A DNA stretch of 34,214 nt, taken from positions 1 to 34,214 of the IMG/VR virus record IMGVR_UViG_3300049893_000056; one strand, given 5' to 3'. Below the pieces are notes generated by a model. The model was not told the origin of the DNA. It saw nothing but the letters and a program-made list of their open reading frames with translations, and ran no database searches. This DNA is from a virus. How positions within the stretch are numbered: position 1 is the stretch's first letter; every line of letters starts with the position of its first letter. A program made the translations under genes and the position numbers. This document shows, one piece after another, positions 24,990-32,421 of the stretch.

Positions 24990-26922
24990 GAGCTTTTTTA
25001 ATCCAATGAATATAGTAAATCCTACTTTCACACCTCCTATTGATAAATCAAGTATTGTTCAAGCTAAAGGCTTTGAGAATGCTATTGAAATAGGTAAAGG
25101 TATGATTGATACCTATGGTACATATAAAAAGAATGTAGCTTTACAAGAGATTGAATCTGACTACACTAAAACTATTCAAGACTATGAAAGTCAAAGCCCT
25201 ACATATCAATCTTTAGTTAATAAAAGTATTCAAAGTATTCAAGACGAGATTAATAATGTTAAAGGTAGTGGTAAACCTGCAGCCGATATTGATACTCAAG
25301 TAAATATCCTTACTTCACAATTAAATAGTGAGTATGCTAAGTTAACTAAAGCTAGACAGCAAGGTACTATTACTCCTTTAGAATTAGAAGCTAGACTAGA
25401 TCAACTAACTCGTGATAAAGTAGCACAGAATCCTGCATTTAGAAAAGAGATTATTGCTCACGCTGCTTCTACAAAAGATCTATTAGGTATCTCTACTATT
25501 GTAGCTAAAGATGTTTCTTACTATAATGAGATAGCAGCTCAAGAAAAAGAAAATAGAACTAGATTAATGAATGAAGCTAATCAATATCATCTAGATTTAA
25601 ATGATAACAAATATAAAAATATAGATGGTAGTCTTAATCCTGTTGCTATTAATTATGAGATTAATGATAAACGTGGTAAAATTGGTGCCTATGAAGCTAT
25701 TCAACTTTTAGGTAATACATCTGATGTTATTAGAAAAGTTAAATTACAACAAGAAATTGATAATGGTAATATAAATAAAATATTTGAAGGGGGACTCTTA
25801 ACACTTCAGATAAACTTAGATAAAGTATGGAGTAATCCAAGTTTAAATATTGAACAAAAAATAAAACTAACTGATGGTGTTTTAATAGGTGAGCAATCTA
25901 AAGTAACTGGTCTTTTGACTAAGTTTGGTAATGCTCAAGAGTTACAACCATTCAAAGAGAACTTTAATAGTTTATTAAAAGACATTAAAGATAACTATAA
26001 AAATATTGGTTCTGGTAAGGAGATGAAAGACTTTGTAGAAACCAGACTTGCTATTATTAAAGCAAATCAAGGTATAGGTTTAAATCAAGTTGTTAATACA
26101 ACTCAAATGAACTTTATAGCTGATACTGTGCAGAAAATGGGACCAGCTGGGATAAGTCAAGATGCTAAACTTAGAATTCAAAATGATCTTTTAATTCTTT
26201 CTGATGCTTTTACTCAGTCAAATCTAACTGGTATATTACAAGTAAATCCTGAAGTAACTAATAGAATGTTTAGTGAGGTTGTAAACACAACTACTGGTAA
26301 AACAAAAGCTGGTATTGCATTAGATTCTGCTCATGATATAGTTCTAAAAGGGGACCCATCTCTTGAACTATACTCTCAACAAGTAAGTAACTATGAGAAT
26401 ATGTTGAAGCTACATGCACAATACTCTGCAGATCCTAAAGTATCTAAAAATGAAAGTTTAAAGATATCTGATAAGATTATGTTAGAACTTGGATCTTCTT
26501 CTATTAAGAATAAAAACATACCATATACTGACTCATTTAAAGCGGACATGGATGCAAACATTACATCATATGCTAAACGTGTAGGTGACGAGATTGCTAA
26601 TCTTAGAGGTAAACCTGATGGCGTAGTGTTAGGATTAAATCCTGATGGTACTCTAAAAGCTACCGCTGATCCTAACATTAAAGTTTCTAATCCATCATTA
26701 CAACAATCTTATATTAGTCGTTTTAACAGCATTATTGTTAATCGTATTAATAATAGTATGAAAGCTTATGCAACTATACATGGTTCAACAACTCAATCTA
26801 TTTCAGCAGAGTTTATTAGAAATTACTATGGTTCTGTATTTAGTAATTTAAATAAAGCTCCAGGAAACACAGATACTTTCACAGATAAACAAAAAGAAGC
26901 TAACGCAATCATAGGTGAATAA
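24979..26922 (+). CDS. internal virion protein, gp15-like
   Basis: 647 residues, nearly all helical, rich in Asn, Lys, Gln and Ile, with no hydrophobic membrane helix. The start (SFFNPMNIVNPTFTPPIDKS) is followed by a long coiled-coil-like stretch (residues 30-190). Size and position, between the giant ejection protein and the transglycosylase gene, suit the T7 gp15 role as the periplasmic tube partner. In T7 the order is gp14-gp15-gp16, so the order here is changed. The gene ends one base before the transglycosylase start. Confidence 0.65.
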   Translation: MATESFFNPMNIVNPTFTPPIDKSSIVQAKGFENAIEIGKGMIDTYGTYKKNVALQEIESDYTKTIQDYESQSPTYQSLVNKSIQSIQDEINNVKGSGKPAADIDTQVNILTSQLNSEYAKLTKARQQGTITPLELEARLDQLTRDKVAQNPAFRKEIIAHAASTKDLLGISTIVAKDVSYYNEIAAQEKENRTRLMNEANQYHLDLNDNKYKNIDGSLNPVAINYEINDKRGKIGAYEAIQLLGNTSDVIRKVKLQQEIDNGNINKIFEGGLLTLQINLDKVWSNPSLNIEQKIKLTDGVLIGEQSKVTGLLTKFGNAQELQPFKENFNSLLKDIKDNYKNIGSGKEMKDFVETRLAIIKANQGIGLNQVVNTTQMNFIADTVQKMGPAGISQDAKLRIQNDLLILSDAFTQSNLTGILQVNPEVTNRMFSEVVNTTTGKTKAGIALDSAHDIVLKGDPSLELYSQQVSNYENMLKLHAQYSADPKVSKNESLKISDKIMLELGSSSIKNKNIPYTDSFKADMDANITSYAKRVGDEIANLRGKPDGVVLGLNPDGTLKATADPNIKVSNPSLQQSYISRFNSIIVNRINNSMKAYATIHGSTTQSISAEFIRNYYGSVFSNLNKAPGNTDTFTDKQKEANAIIGE

Positions 26923-27591
26923 ATGGATAATAGTAGCTTAGCTGACAAATACGCTGACTGGATCATTAAGAATAAAGACAAAAAAGGATCACCAGAATTT
27001 AATACTGTAGCAGACGCTTATAAAGAAACGTTACAGCTTTTAAAAGGAGGAGTATCTAATGAAAAAACTAACCTTAATCCTAGTGTTACTGGGTCTACTA
27101 CTGATGCCATTAACAAAAAAGAAATACCTCAACAGGAGTCTGAAAATGTAAGGCCTGCTCCAGCTAAGGTATCTAGTTTTAAAGTTCCTAGATTCTTTAG
27201 TGAAGCAAATGCAGGTGAGATTGAAAACATTTTAGTACCTAAGGTAAAGCAAGTAGAGTCAGGTGGTAAACACATTGATCCAACTACTATGCAGTTAGTT
27301 AAATCTAAAAAAGGTGCTGAAGGTAGTACTCAAGTAATGCCTGCTACTGGTATAGATCCTGGGTTTGGTGTTACTCCTCTTCAAAATAAATCTGAAGAAG
27401 AGTTTACACGATTCTCAACTGATTATCTAAAAGCTATGCTAGCTCAATTTGATGGTGATACAGAGAAAGCCTTGGCTGCCTATAACTGGGGCCCAGTTGT
27501 TCTTAAAAGCCACATTAGTAAGCATGGAATTAAATGGAAAGATACTTTACCTAAAGAAACTAAAGACTATATTCAAAAGGTTATGAATTGA
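26923..27591 (+). CDS. lytic transglycosylase, virion-associated (SLT)
   Basis: 222 residues. The N-terminal 90 are a charged linker, and residues about 100-222 form an SLT/goose-lysozyme-type domain. KQVESGGK near 110-117 carries the likely catalytic Glu113; GSTQVMPATG follows near 133-142 and the AAYNWGP signature lies near 185-191. It should cleave glycan strands of peptidoglycan during DNA entry. T7 fuses this domain to gp16; here it is a free-standing gene within the ejection cluster. The next gene starts inside its stop (TTGA). Confidence 0.85.
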   Translation: MDNSSLADKYADWIIKNKDKKGSPEFNTVADAYKETLQLLKGGVSNEKTNLNPSVTGSTTDAINKKEIPQQESENVRPAPAKVSSFKVPRFFSEANAGEIENILVPKVKQVESGGKHIDPTTMQLVKSKKGAEGSTQVMPATGIDPGFGVTPLQNKSEEEFTRFSTDYLKAMLAQFDGDTEKALAAYNWGPVVLKSHISKHGIKWKDTLPKETKDYIQKVMN

Positions 27592-28634
27592 AAGTAACTC
27601 TTTCAGATGAATTAATTAATAATGATGTTTATAATCAACAGGCTTTGTATTTTGCAAAATCTAGTGATATAAGTAAAGTTTCTAAAGAGAAGCCAGGACA
27701 GAAGTTTAATACTGGGCTTATTGATGCAGCTGTAATTAATGCAAATGAGGCTGTTCAAAAAGGATTACTAACTCCTGAACAAGGAGATCTTTTTATAGCT
27801 AATTCACTTAGAGAAGCTAGAAGAGATTTTGGTTTACATCCTTATAACACAACTATCAATCTTACAGAAGGTAAAACTAGAGAAGCTGTTAAACAGTTCT
27901 TTCCTAATTCAACTGTAGGAAGTATTAGAATAGGGGCAGACTTAGAGGTTCTACTTGCAAATATAGAAGGTAAGGATAAAGATCCATACCTTTTACTACA
28001 GCCGTCTACTAAAGCTGGAGAACCTCATAAAGTCAAGTATAATGCTGTAGGTAATGGTATCTATGCTAATGAAGACCCTAATTCTCCTTATAGAAGTAAT
28101 GAGTTCAAAGATCATCAAGAACAAGTTACATATAATGATTACTTAGTTAATGGTAAAGCCGCTATGATTAAGTTCTTAAGTTTAGTAAAACCAGGTCGTT
28201 CTAATAAAGATATTATTAAAGCTTGGAACGGTACTGGTCCTGACGCTGAAGAGCATACTAAAGCTGTATTTGATAATTTAAAAGCGTTACAACATCCTCA
28301 TAATAAAGAAATCAAAGACTATATAGAATCTCGTAAAAATTATAATAGAGTGGAGTCCAAACCTAACTGGGGTACTAGAGAAGATGGTACTCAGAAAGGT
28401 AACGGTTGGTTAGGACCTATACCACGTAAAGATGGTACTGTTATGACTGAAGTTTCTGAAGAGTCTGATGGTATTCTATATCCATTATTAGTCCCTACAT
28501 TAACTCAAAAAGAAATAGATATACTAAAAAGCTTAGACTTTAAAAAAGACAAAATCCCCGATTCCATTCGAGAAAAAGCAATTAAGCATGCTCAGGAACG
28601 AATAAAACAGGGGAAGAGTCCTTTTGCTGATTAG
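27588..28634 (+). CDS. virion protein with phage-conserved C-terminal domain
   Basis: 348 residues from a TTG start that overlaps the preceding stop (TTGA), with AAAGG about ten bases upstream. The helical N-terminus is unlike known enzymes to my eye; LSLVKPGRSNKDIIKAWNGT near 197-216 is followed by a C-terminal module (about 258-348) with GNGWLGPIPRKDG, LVPTLTQKEID and an IREKAIKHAQERIKQGKSPF end. That end module is widespread in phage ejection proteins with transglycosylase parts. It probably works with the SLT protein upstream as a split form of a larger protein. Its stop overlaps the convergent SLOG gene by four bases. Confidence 0.6.
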   Translation: MKVTLSDELINNDVYNQQALYFAKSSDISKVSKEKPGQKFNTGLIDAAVINANEAVQKGLLTPEQGDLFIANSLREARRDFGLHPYNTTINLTEGKTREAVKQFFPNSTVGSIRIGADLEVLLANIEGKDKDPYLLLQPSTKAGEPHKVKYNAVGNGIYANEDPNSPYRSNEFKDHQEQVTYNDYLVNGKAAMIKFLSLVKPGRSNKDIIKAWNGTGPDAEEHTKAVFDNLKALQHPHNKEIKDYIESRKNYNRVESKPNWGTREDGTQKGNGWLGPIPRKDGTVMTEVSEESDGILYPLLVPTLTQKEIDILKSLDFKKDKIPDSIREKAIKHAQERIKQGKSPFAD

Positions 28635-29002
28635 TCAAATACCTTTAACACCATAACGGGTATACCCAGTTTCTGAGAGTATTTAATTCCATACTCTGTT
28701 CCTTTACTCTTACCATCCCAAAAGACTAGTACTTTATCAGCATTATCAATCATTTGTTTATTACGAATGAAGAAGTACTTGCTACTAAATGGCACTTTAT
28801 CTAATAGATGATAGGGTAGAAACTCTACAAAGTCTATCTTATTAGCTTCAGCATATTTTTTGGAGAGCTGATCTACACCCTTAGCTCCCCCTGAAATAAT
28901 AGTAACTTTCCCTGTAGTATGATCTTTAATAAACTTATCGATAGCTGGAAATACAAGTTCAGCTTTATCAATACTACGGCTTCCTATAATACAAATCTTC
29001 AT
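28631..29002 (-). CDS. SLOG-fold (DUF2493/YspA-like) protein
   Basis: 123 residues: GSRS at 7-10 after the first strand, SGGAKGVDQLSKKYA at 37-51, a central FIRNKQMIDNADKVLVFWDG (78-97), then SKGTEYGIKYSQKLG. These are the hallmarks of the SLOG superfamily, which binds nucleotides or nucleotide-derived ligands. Known members range from nucleotide hydrolases to sensors of signal nucleotides in defence systems. Here it ends the ribonucleotide reductase operon, so handling of a nucleotide substrate or ligand is plausible. The start overlaps the 41-residue gene stop as ATGA. Confidence 0.8.
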   Translation of the reverse strand: MKICIIGSRSIDKAELVFPAIDKFIKDHTTGKVTIISGGAKGVDQLSKKYAEANKIDFVEFLPYHLLDKVPFSSKYFFIRNKQMIDNADKVLVFWDGKSKGTEYGIKYSQKLGIPVMVLKVFD

Positions 29003-29124
29003 TCTTTTTCCACTGAGAATTGTAATCGTACAAAAAGTAGATCAATGAGTAGATAGTTAAAGTATTCATCAGATATAAACTCAAAGCCTACACTTAAACC
29101 GCCAATAATTTCTACATCAAACAT
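28999..29124 (-). CDS. 41-residue small protein between RNR and SLOG genes
   Basis: A short frame reads MFDVEIIGGLSVGFEFISDE, then YFNYLLIDLLFVRLQFSVEK and a final E. It is hydrophobic and acidic, with a possible amphipathic beta-then-helix shape. TAGGAG, seven bases upstream of ATG and overlapping the RNR stop, is a strong ribosome site, and its stop overlaps the SLOG start as ATGA. These two signals make it a real gene despite its size. The family is not recognised. It may partner the RNR or the SLOG protein. Confidence 0.65.
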   Translation of the reverse strand: MFDVEIIGGLSVGFEFISDEYFNYLLIDLLFVRLQFSVEKE

Positions 29125-29132
29125 ATTATCTC

Positions 29133-31007
29133 CTAGATTTCACAAGTACCAGCTGTACAAGCTAGTGTCTGTTGACCTGTTGTATTATCTTCTTGTTCTA
29201 AGAAATCAGCCCAATCAATACGAGTAGGAGTCTTAGCTAGAAGTTCGTTATATTGTTCTTCAGTACAATCTTCATAAGGAGCTTGTTGATATGTATGATT
29301 AGAGTGTGGTAAGAATGATACACCACTAATCTCATCAAAGTGTTTCCATACCCAAGCACCTACTTCAGGCCAATCTTCATCTTTAACTGAGATAGTTACA
29401 GATGGTTTATGTTCACACCAATGACGCTGATAGATTAACCAATTTTCTAATTGCTCAATGGCTGTCTTGTCATTTCTAAGAATAGCACCTCTAGGAGCTT
29501 TCATAGGGAAACTAAATACAGCTGTACTGTCAGGACGGAAAGCTTCGTCTTCTACTTGTACTCCCATTTGTTTGAGATATTCATAGATCGGATCTTTTTT
29601 ATCCATGCGTATGCGTCTGATATAAAAGTCATTGTGACGAGCATGGATACCACTAGCGGAATCAACCAACTGCGATACAGTTCCTGAAGGCTTAACACAA
29701 GTGATAGAAGTAGAACATGGTATATCAAATTGTTTAGCATAGATCTCATTTGTTTTCCTAGCGACATCTCTTAACTCCTCTAGTAGTTTAGGATCAGGAT
29801 TACTTGTAATATCAGCATCCATAATACCAGTTAAACTGACTCCTAGTAAACGTTCATCTTCAGTATTCTTTTTCCATTCAGATGAAAGGAATTGGAAGTT
29901 AGTTAAGGTTGACTGGATAGTTCCGAGAATTGTAGCAAGTCTGACCTTACGAGTAAGGGTAGCTCTGGTATCTCCTTCCCGTACAACCACTTCCGTAAGA
30001 TTGCAGAATTGCTTATCACGAAGGATAATTTCTGAGCATGGATTCGTTCCGTAGCTGAGAGTCGGATCTCGTCTTCCCCACTTATTTGCTTGATTCTGAG
30101 CAGCAATACGATTAAAGATTCCTCGTTCACCTGATTTAGACTTAACCAAGCTGAGCCATTCTTCCATGAAAGTTTCACTATCGGGTTTCTCTGTGTAGGC
30201 GACAGAGTTATTGGCAAGTCCTCTATGTGGATAATCATTATACCATGCTCCCATTTTAGCTTCACGCATTCTGCGATCAGTCAAGTTAGATAAAGAGATG
30301 AGAGCTGATCGTCTTACACCACCAACTACTACAATCTCACCAATCATACACATAATATCGTGTACTTCTATAGAATTTAACTTACGTCCTTTAGCTTGTT
30401 TAAAGGTTTCAACTACAAAGTCAAAGAGTTTCTTTAATGGTTCAGGACCACTAGCACGACCTCCAAATACTTTTAGTCTAGCACCAGCTGGACGTACTTT
30501 ACTAAAGTCAAACGTAGGGATATCACCTTCCCAAAGGGACGATAATAGTTTCTTGAATGCTTTAGCCCAACCTAGTTTACTATCTTCTACTACAATGATG
30601 TCATCACAGTATTTAAGTTCAGCTGGGATTTCAGGAAGTTTGGCAATCTCTTGACGTTCACAAGAGAAACCAACTCCTGTACCGTTCATGAGTATATATA
30701 AAGCTTCACTAAAAGCACGTTTATTATTAACAGCAAGATAAGAACAGTTATAAGCAGCGATATTATCTCTTTCACAGGCTTCTCCAGCAGTCATTAGTAA
30801 ACGCATAGAAGGCATAACTTCTAGGTTTAAGACTGCGTTATGTAACTCAGTCCATTCATCATCAATTAAATTAACCTTAGTTTTAAGGTAATTTGTTAAA
30901 CGTGTTACTGTTTCTTCCCAAGTTTCTCTGCGTTTTTGTTCAGGCATAAATCTAGCATACCTGCTCATTGCTATTACTTCTTGGTAAACACTTGGTAAAC
31001 TACTCAT
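29133..31007 (-). CDS. nrdJ: adenosylcobalamin-dependent (class II) ribonucleotide reductase, monomeric
   Basis: 624 residues, related to the Lactobacillus RTPR type, which reduces ribonucleoside triphosphates. SRYARFMPEQKRRETWEE is the family start. Cys88 (AAYNCSYL) and Cys335 form the active-site pair; TNPCSEI holds Asn322, the thiyl-radical Cys324 and Glu326. The C-terminus has Cys617 and Cys622 (CTAGTCEI), the redox shuttle pair with the same spacing as in RTPR. It is shorter than RTPR (about 740). It supplies dNTPs for replication and relies on host-derived cobalamin. An in-frame ATG 13 codons in could also start. Confidence 0.92.
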   Translation of the reverse strand: MSSLPSVYQEVIAMSRYARFMPEQKRRETWEETVTRLTNYLKTKVNLIDDEWTELHNAVLNLEVMPSMRLLMTAGEACERDNIAAYNCSYLAVNNKRAFSEALYILMNGTGVGFSCERQEIAKLPEIPAELKYCDDIIVVEDSKLGWAKAFKKLLSSLWEGDIPTFDFSKVRPAGARLKVFGGRASGPEPLKKLFDFVVETFKQAKGRKLNSIEVHDIMCMIGEIVVVGGVRRSALISLSNLTDRRMREAKMGAWYNDYPHRGLANNSVAYTEKPDSETFMEEWLSLVKSKSGERGIFNRIAAQNQANKWGRRDPTLSYGTNPCSEIILRDKQFCNLTEVVVREGDTRATLTRKVRLATILGTIQSTLTNFQFLSSEWKKNTEDERLLGVSLTGIMDADITSNPDPKLLEELRDVARKTNEIYAKQFDIPCSTSITCVKPSGTVSQLVDSASGIHARHNDFYIRRIRMDKKDPIYEYLKQMGVQVEDEAFRPDSTAVFSFPMKAPRGAILRNDKTAIEQLENWLIYQRHWCEHKPSVTISVKDEDWPEVGAWVWKHFDEISGVSFLPHSNHTYQQAPYEDCTEEQYNELLAKTPTRIDWADFLEQEDNTTGQQTLACTAGTCEI

Positions 31008-31185
31008 AAGTATCGTATTCCTCTAATTCGTTATCAGTTTCTTTTAATAGTCTATCTAGATTCTCTTCAATTTTATCCTGAAACATGTCTACTAATTCTT
31101 CACTAGTAATGTTAAGAAGTTCTAATAGGGTAGTCTCGTCAAATTTCTTGAGATCTTCACAGAGTTCTTGAAAAGTGCGTTGCAT
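31000..31185 (-). CDS. small acidic protein upstream of RNR
   Basis: 61 residues, strongly acidic, all helical: MQRTFQELCEDLKKFDETTL, then LELLNITSEELVDMFQDKIE, ending DNELEEYDTYE. Its 3' end overlaps the RNR start by 8 bases, so the two are probably translated together. The TSEELVDMFQDKIEEN part resembles short acidic proteins found beside phage RNR genes, but I cannot name a family. It may bind the RNR or another basic partner; no enzyme motif is seen. Confidence 0.6.
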   Translation of the reverse strand: MQRTFQELCEDLKKFDETTLLELLNITSEELVDMFQDKIEENLDRLLKETDNELEEYDTYE

Positions 31186-31187
31186 AA

Positions 31188-31421
31188 TTAACTTTCTTGT
31201 GACCGACCATAATGATCGCCATCGTTGCCATTCTGACCAATGATGTCAATTCTAGAAGATGTATCCACCTGTGAATCCTGGACCATATTCATTAAGTCTT
31301 CCTGGGTCAATTTTTGTTCCTTTATTCTTTTTCCGAAGATAAGATCCCAATTCTCTTGGCCCTCTTTTGATAAGGTCTTTGAGACTAGTCTTGCTCCTGT
31401 GTGTTCGTTCTGACTTGCCAA
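31188..31421 (-). CDS. 77-residue protein overlapping the DUF3310 gene
   Basis: The frame starts with TTG at 31421 and reads ASQNEHTGARLVSKTLSKEG, then QENWDLIFGKRIKEQK. The 'LVSKTLSxEGxxNWDxIFGK' stretch is like a short conserved protein of podoviruses that I have seen often. AAGGAG lies seven bases before the TTG, inside the DUF3310 gene. It overlaps that gene by 170 bases in another frame. Strong ribosome site plus family-like sequence make it likely to be real. Function unknown. It ends two bases before the 61-residue gene. Confidence 0.65.
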   Translation of the reverse strand: MASQNEHTGARLVSKTLSKEGQENWDLIFGKRIKEQKLTQEDLMNMVQDSQVDTSSRIDIIGQNGNDGDHYGRSQES

Positions 31422-31620
31422 CTTCGATCTCCTTAAGTAGTTCTACGTAATGAATGACCTTATTTAGGTCATCTATACCACCTTTTTCTCTCCACCGAGA
31501 GATATATTTGATTATATTACCTTCAATATACGGAATATTATTAGCTGTAATATATTGAATTGGTTGAATTTTAAAGCCTTTGTAATGCTTACCACCTACT
31601 TGCTTATCTAATGCACTCAT
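31252..31620 (-). CDS. DUF3310 (SaV-like nucleotide-kinase-annotated) protein
   Basis: 122 residues. Residues 7-66 match DUF3310: VGGKHYKGFKIQPIQYI, then EGNIIKYISRWREKGGIDDL and NKVIHYVELL. These proteins are often annotated as nucleotide kinases, but no P-loop is visible and the activity is unproved. The 57-residue C-terminal extension (SERTHRSKTSLKDLIKRG onwards) is unlike the family and is the part that overlaps the 77-residue gene. It is the first gene after the promoter at 31668, with AAGGAG seven bases before ATG. Confidence 0.8.
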   Translation of the reverse strand: MSALDKQVGGKHYKGFKIQPIQYITANNIPYIEGNIIKYISRWREKGGIDDLNKVIHYVELLKEIEVGKSERTHRSKTSLKDLIKRGPRELGSYLRKKNKGTKIDPGRLNEYGPGFTGGYIF

Positions 31621-31639
31621 AGTTATCTCCTTACCTAAT

Positions 31640-31668
31640 ATTATAACAATTTATTATATAGTTGTCAA
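31640..31668 (-). promoter_or_regulatory. consensus sigma70 promoter for the RNR operon
   Basis: Reading the - strand, TTGACA (31668-31663), 17 bases, then TATAAT (31645-31640), both exact consensus, with TGT before the -10 (extended -10). The -35 contains the stop codon of the SprT-like gene. The start should lie near 31633, giving a leader of about 12 bases that holds AAGGAG before the ATG at 31620. It would drive DUF3310, the 77- and 61-residue genes, RNR, the 41-residue gene and SLOG. Confidence 0.85.
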
Positions 31669-32009
31669 CCAAAATGTGCCCTACTTATAAGTAAAGTGTC
31701 ACAAATTTGATCTGCTATCTTTTTAAACTTTTCTTCATGCTGATTGTAGTCGGAATGACCATTATAAAAGAGGTACAAATGAACCATTTCATGTAAAAGA
31801 GTATCACAAAGGTTATAAAAGTCTTTTACTTCATGAGTAATGACTATACGCATAGGATAAGGTACAAATAACCCATAGTATCCAGTATCATTAGATATCT
31901 CAAAGGTTACTTTGCGGGCTGGAGGCATCCGAAGACTGCAAAAAGGTGGGAGATCTTTATAACAATTATATAGCTTTCGTAGGAATCTTTTATCTAAGAT
32001 CTGACTCAT
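31665..32009 (-). CDS. SprT-like zinc metalloprotease
   Basis: 114 residues. Residues 70-95 show TLLHEMVHLYLFY with zinc ligands His73 and His77 and catalytic Glu74, then NGHSDYNQHEEKF, where His91 is the likely third ligand. This is the SprT/Spartan pattern; cellular Spartan proteins cut proteins crosslinked to DNA. In a phage replication operon it might clear protein roadblocks or process a host protein, which is inference. The start overlaps the preceding gene stop as ATGA. Confidence 0.85.
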   Translation of the reverse strand: MSQILDKRFLRKLYNCYKDLPPFCSLRMPPARKVTFEISNDTGYYGLFVPYPMRIVITHEVKDFYNLCDTLLHEMVHLYLFYNGHSDYNQHEEKFKKIADQICDTLLISRAHFG

Positions 32010-32236
32010 AACCCACCATGAGCCTCTGCTAGTTTTTTAGCATCATACTTCTTCGTGTTATTAATACGTTTAATATTCTTCTCATCAGGAATAAGAGGAA
32101 TAATTTCAAGGTTATGTTGTTTGTTTTTAAGATCTTTCATCCAAGATAGTTCAGTAGGCTCACTCATTAGTAAGCCTTGCCAAACTAAATTACCTTTGCT
32201 ATCATACTCTTTAATCAACCACGCTGAGGGAATCAT
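32006..32236 (-). CDS. small hypothetical protein
   Basis: 76 residues. It begins MIPSAWLIKEYDSKGNLVWQ, a short beta hairpin-like piece, followed by GLLMSEPTELSWMKDLKNKQ and a Lys/Asn-rich helix ending KKLAEAHGGL. The 'AWLIKEYDSKGN' style of beginning occurs in short phage proteins, but no named family comes to mind. ATGA overlaps on both sides place it firmly in the operon between zinc ribbon and SprT genes. No catalytic motif. Confidence 0.6.
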   Translation of the reverse strand: MIPSAWLIKEYDSKGNLVWQGLLMSEPTELSWMKDLKNKQHNLEIIPLIPDEKNIKRINNTKKYDAKKLAEAHGGL

Positions 32237-32421
32237 ACATTAATCACCTTAAGTTCACCTTTTTCTTTAAGGTTTTTATTATCTCTAAACCAATTACCAC
32301 AAGCACGACATTGATAACGTTGGTATCTACCTGCTGAAGTTAAGTTAAAACCTCGTCTTTGGAAATTAGTAGATGCACAAGTAGGGCAACAGAGTTTTAA
32401 TCCAAGGTTTAAACTTCTCAT
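32233..32421 (-). CDS. zinc-ribbon protein (InsA-like, putative DNA-binding)
   Basis: 62 residues. Two CxxC knuckles form a zinc ribbon: CPTC (Cys12, Cys15) and CRAC (Cys38, Cys41), with AGRYQRYQCRACGNWFR between and after. This is the small DNA-binding ribbon known from the N-terminal part of IS1-type InsA proteins. No transposase domain follows, so it is not an insertion sequence. Its start lies 56 bases inside the RNase H-fold exonuclease gene, which suggests joint function in replication or repair. The ATG has only a weak ribosome site. Confidence 0.7.
   Translation of the reverse strand: MRSLNLGLKLCCPTCASTNFQRRGFNLTSAGRYQRYQCRACGNWFRDNKNLKEKGELKVINV

Noticed and set aside
28658-28667. 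Perfect palindrome GGGTATACCC near the convergent gene ends
   Set aside because: It codes for Gly-Ile-Pro inside the SLOG gene, gives only a three-pair stem with a four-base loop in RNA, and has no long U tract; too weak as a terminator.
30298-30654. Open frame of 118 codons on the + strand opposite RNR
   Set aside because: It is a mirror of a well-supported RNR gene; its protein shows no family pattern and it has no ribosome site.
31252-31421. Sequencing frameshift joining DUF3310 and the 77-residue frame
   Set aside because: The inner frame has its own TTG with AAGGAG at ideal spacing and a recognisable start of a separate protein, so two overlapping genes explain the data better, though a frameshift cannot be fully excluded.
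32233-32421. InsA-like zinc ribbon as part of an IS1 insertion sequence
   Set aside because: No transposase catalytic domain, no inverted terminal repeats, and the gene is woven into the operon by ATGA and 56-base overlaps.
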